The notes beneath the pieces are model-generated. The model worked only from the letters and a program-made list of their open reading frames with translations, searched no databases and was not told the origin of the DNA. The position numbers and the translations under genes were made by a program. 64,000 nucleotides of DNA, taken from the NCBI RefSeq assembly GCF_004364165.1, contig NZ_SOAY01000010.1, positions 647,098 through 711,097 on the forward strand. The letters are read 5' to 3'. Position 1 is the first letter of the stretch, and each line of letters starts with the position of its first letter. The DNA is from Maribacter spongiicola. GTDB lineage: Bacteria; Bacteroidota; Bacteroidia; Flavobacteriales; Flavobacteriaceae. Below, piece by piece: positions 62,762 through 64,000 of this stretch.

Positions 62762-63631
62762 ATGGCTTCAGGTTTTTTTGCGATTTTAGATGATGTAGCG
62801 GCACTTTTGGATGATGTTGCTGCGATGAGTAAAATAGCCACTAAGAAGACGGCTGGTATTTTAGGTGACGATTTAGCAGTAAATGCCGAAAAAGCATCAG
62901 GTTTCGTCTCTCAACGCGAATTACCGGTATTATGGGCGATTACCAAAGGGTCATTGCTCAATAAAATTATTATTTTACCTATTGCCTTTTTGTTGAGTGC
63001 CTTTTTACCTTGGGCAGTAACCGTAGTTTTAGTGCTAGGTGGCATTTACCTTGCCTATGAAGGTGCTGAAAAAATTCATGAATTCTTTGTTCCACACGAA
63101 CATGCACATATTGCTGCTGAAATGCAGCCAATGACCAAGGAAGAAATTTTAGAACTAGAAAAAACCAAGGTCAAATCTGCTATAGTTACCGATTTTATAC
63201 TTTCCATTGAAATAGTAATCATCGCTTTAGGTGCGGTCATAAAGGAACCTTTAGTAACCCAAATTGCAGTAGTATCTGTAGTAGCGTTAATTGCTACAAT
63301 AGGTGTTTACGGCATTGTTGCCCTAATTGTTCGTATGGATGAATTTGGTACCAGGCTGATTAACCTGAACGAAGAAGAGAATAGTATCTCTGACAAAATT
63401 GGTCGTTTCTTCGTCAACGCTTTGCCAAAGGTGATTAAAGCATTATCGGTTATCGGTACGATAGCACTATTACTAGTTTCGGGTGGAATATTTGTCCATA
63501 ATATTGACTTCTTCCATCACTTTCTTCCTAACGTACCCAGTATGTTGGTAGAGTTTGTAGTGGGTCTAATAGTGGGCTTTGTTGCGCTGTTTCTCTTCAA
63601 TGGTATTAAAATGCTATTTAAAAAGAAGTAG
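62762..63631 (+). CDS. DUF808/YedI-family inner-membrane protein
   Basis: 289 residues: N-terminal FAILDDVAALLDDVAAMSK typical of DUF808, a central cytosolic part, and five to six transmembrane helices ending in LFNGIKMLFKKK. The biochemical role is unknown. Its stop abuts the stop of the convergent sugar-transferase gene with no gap. Confidence 0.88.
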   Translation: MASGFFAILDDVAALLDDVAAMSKIATKKTAGILGDDLAVNAEKASGFVSQRELPVLWAITKGSLLNKIIILPIAFLLSAFLPWAVTVVLVLGGIYLAYEGAEKIHEFFVPHEHAHIAAEMQPMTKEEILELEKTKVKSAIVTDFILSIEIVIIALGAVIKEPLVTQIAVVSVVALIATIGVYGIVALIVRMDEFGTRLINLNEEENSISDKIGRFFVNALPKVIKALSVIGTIALLLVSGGIFVHNIDFFHHFLPNVPSMLVEFVVGLIVGFVALFLFNGIKMLFKKK

Positions 63632-64000
63632 TTAATACGCTCTTGACTCTCCTTTTATTGCATTGTAAATCGTTAAGAAAACAATTTTTGCATCTAAAGC
63701 AAGGGACCATTTTTCCATATAAAAAATATCATACCGCACCCTATTAATAATATCGGATCGATCAATAATTTCTCCTCTACAGCCTTGTACTTGAGCTAAG
63801 CCTGTAATACCTGGTTTTATAAAGTGTCGTACCAAATATCTATCTACCGAATTTTCATATTCTTGGGTATGAACCACCATATGTGGTCTAGGGCCAACAA
63901 CACTCATGTCGCCTATTAATACATTGAAAAATTGAGGTAGTTCGTCTATGCTGGTCTTTCTTAAGATTTTACCTAGACTTGTTACCCTAAAATCGTTTTT
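63632..64000 (-). CDS. polyprenyl glycosylphosphotransferase, partial (5' end beyond the window)
   Basis: The frame is open to base 64000 on the minus strand: [20 protein letters not shown] then [19 protein letters not shown] and a C-terminus [16 protein letters not shown]-terminal about 122 residues of a sugar transferase, paralogous to the gene at 61003. The ATG at 63905-63907 is internal, not the start. Confidence 0.9.
   Translation of the reverse strand, partial: KNDFRVTSLGKILRKTSIDELPQFFNVLIGDMSVVGPRPHMVVHTQEYENSVDRYLVRHFIKPGITGLAQVQGCRGEIIDRSDIINRVRYDIFYMEKWSLALDAKIVFLTIYNAIKGESRAY

Overview
The window is chromosomal DNA of a marine-type Bacteroidota, most likely a member of the Flavobacteriaceae. 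The evidence is the A+T-rich sequence, TAnnTTTG promoter elements, several secreted proteins with type IX secretion (T9SS) C-terminal sorting domains, a SusD-free but typical flavobacterial housekeeping gene set, and a dinB plus error-prone dnaE pair. Assignment below family is not possible from the sequence alone.

Layout. 1-8378: an FAD oxidoreductase cut by the window edge, a TspO-like membrane protein, and a minus-strand DNA-repair operon (MBL-fold exonuclease, ATP-dependent ligase, small GIY-YIG protein, Lhr-Core-like helicase, PdeM-type phosphodiesterase). 8481-33827: housekeeping and metabolic genes: fructose-1,6-bisphosphatase, aspartokinase, a bifunctional OlsF-like acyltransferase, an arsR/arsN-like pair, a 2-hydroxyacid dehydrogenase, mgtE, rsmA, a TPR lipid/secretory-type protein, serS, ribF, a large T9SS metallopeptidase, pth, the L25/Ctc ribosomal protein gene and prs. 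33998-34077 is tRNA-Leu(CAA).

34062-49193 is an integrated mobilizable element of about 15.1 kb. A perfect 17-bp direct repeat of the tRNA 3' end lies at each end. The tyrosine integrase lies just inside the right end. The backbone is an HTH/excisionase-like protein, a CHC2/Toprim primase-like protein, MobC, a MobB relaxase and a small membrane protein; I see no mating-pair-formation genes, so it should be mobilized in trans. Cargo consists of a T9SS-exported alpha/beta-hydrolase with a lipoprotein partner, a frameshifted T9SS adhesin with an outer-membrane barrel gene, a decayed ParE/RelE-type toxin-antitoxin pair, and an intact AbiEi/AbiEii-type module. The element carries its own terminator right behind the tRNA; the presumed original tRNA terminator now lies beyond the right end.

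49286-55088 holds a CPBP-like membrane protein without its catalytic residues, a C5 DNA methyltransferase next to a two-HxK phospholipase-D-fold protein (possible restriction-modification or defence pair), a PiT-like membrane protein and a secreted protein. 55089-60080 is dinB and dnaE2, separated by about 750 bp of degenerate repeats that also occur after dnaE2. One short unit of these repeats is inserted in frame, three times, inside the DNA ligase gene near the other end of the window. 61003-64000 begins an exopolysaccharide region with two polyprenyl-glycosylphosphotransferase paralogues around a DUF808 gene.

The most unusual points are: the element with its arm-site repeats and palindrome-rich 47.4-48.0 kb segment; the fossil toxin-antitoxin pair; the methyltransferase/PLD pair; the repeat invasion of coding sequence; and a TGG-to-TGA truncation of the GIY-YIG protein.
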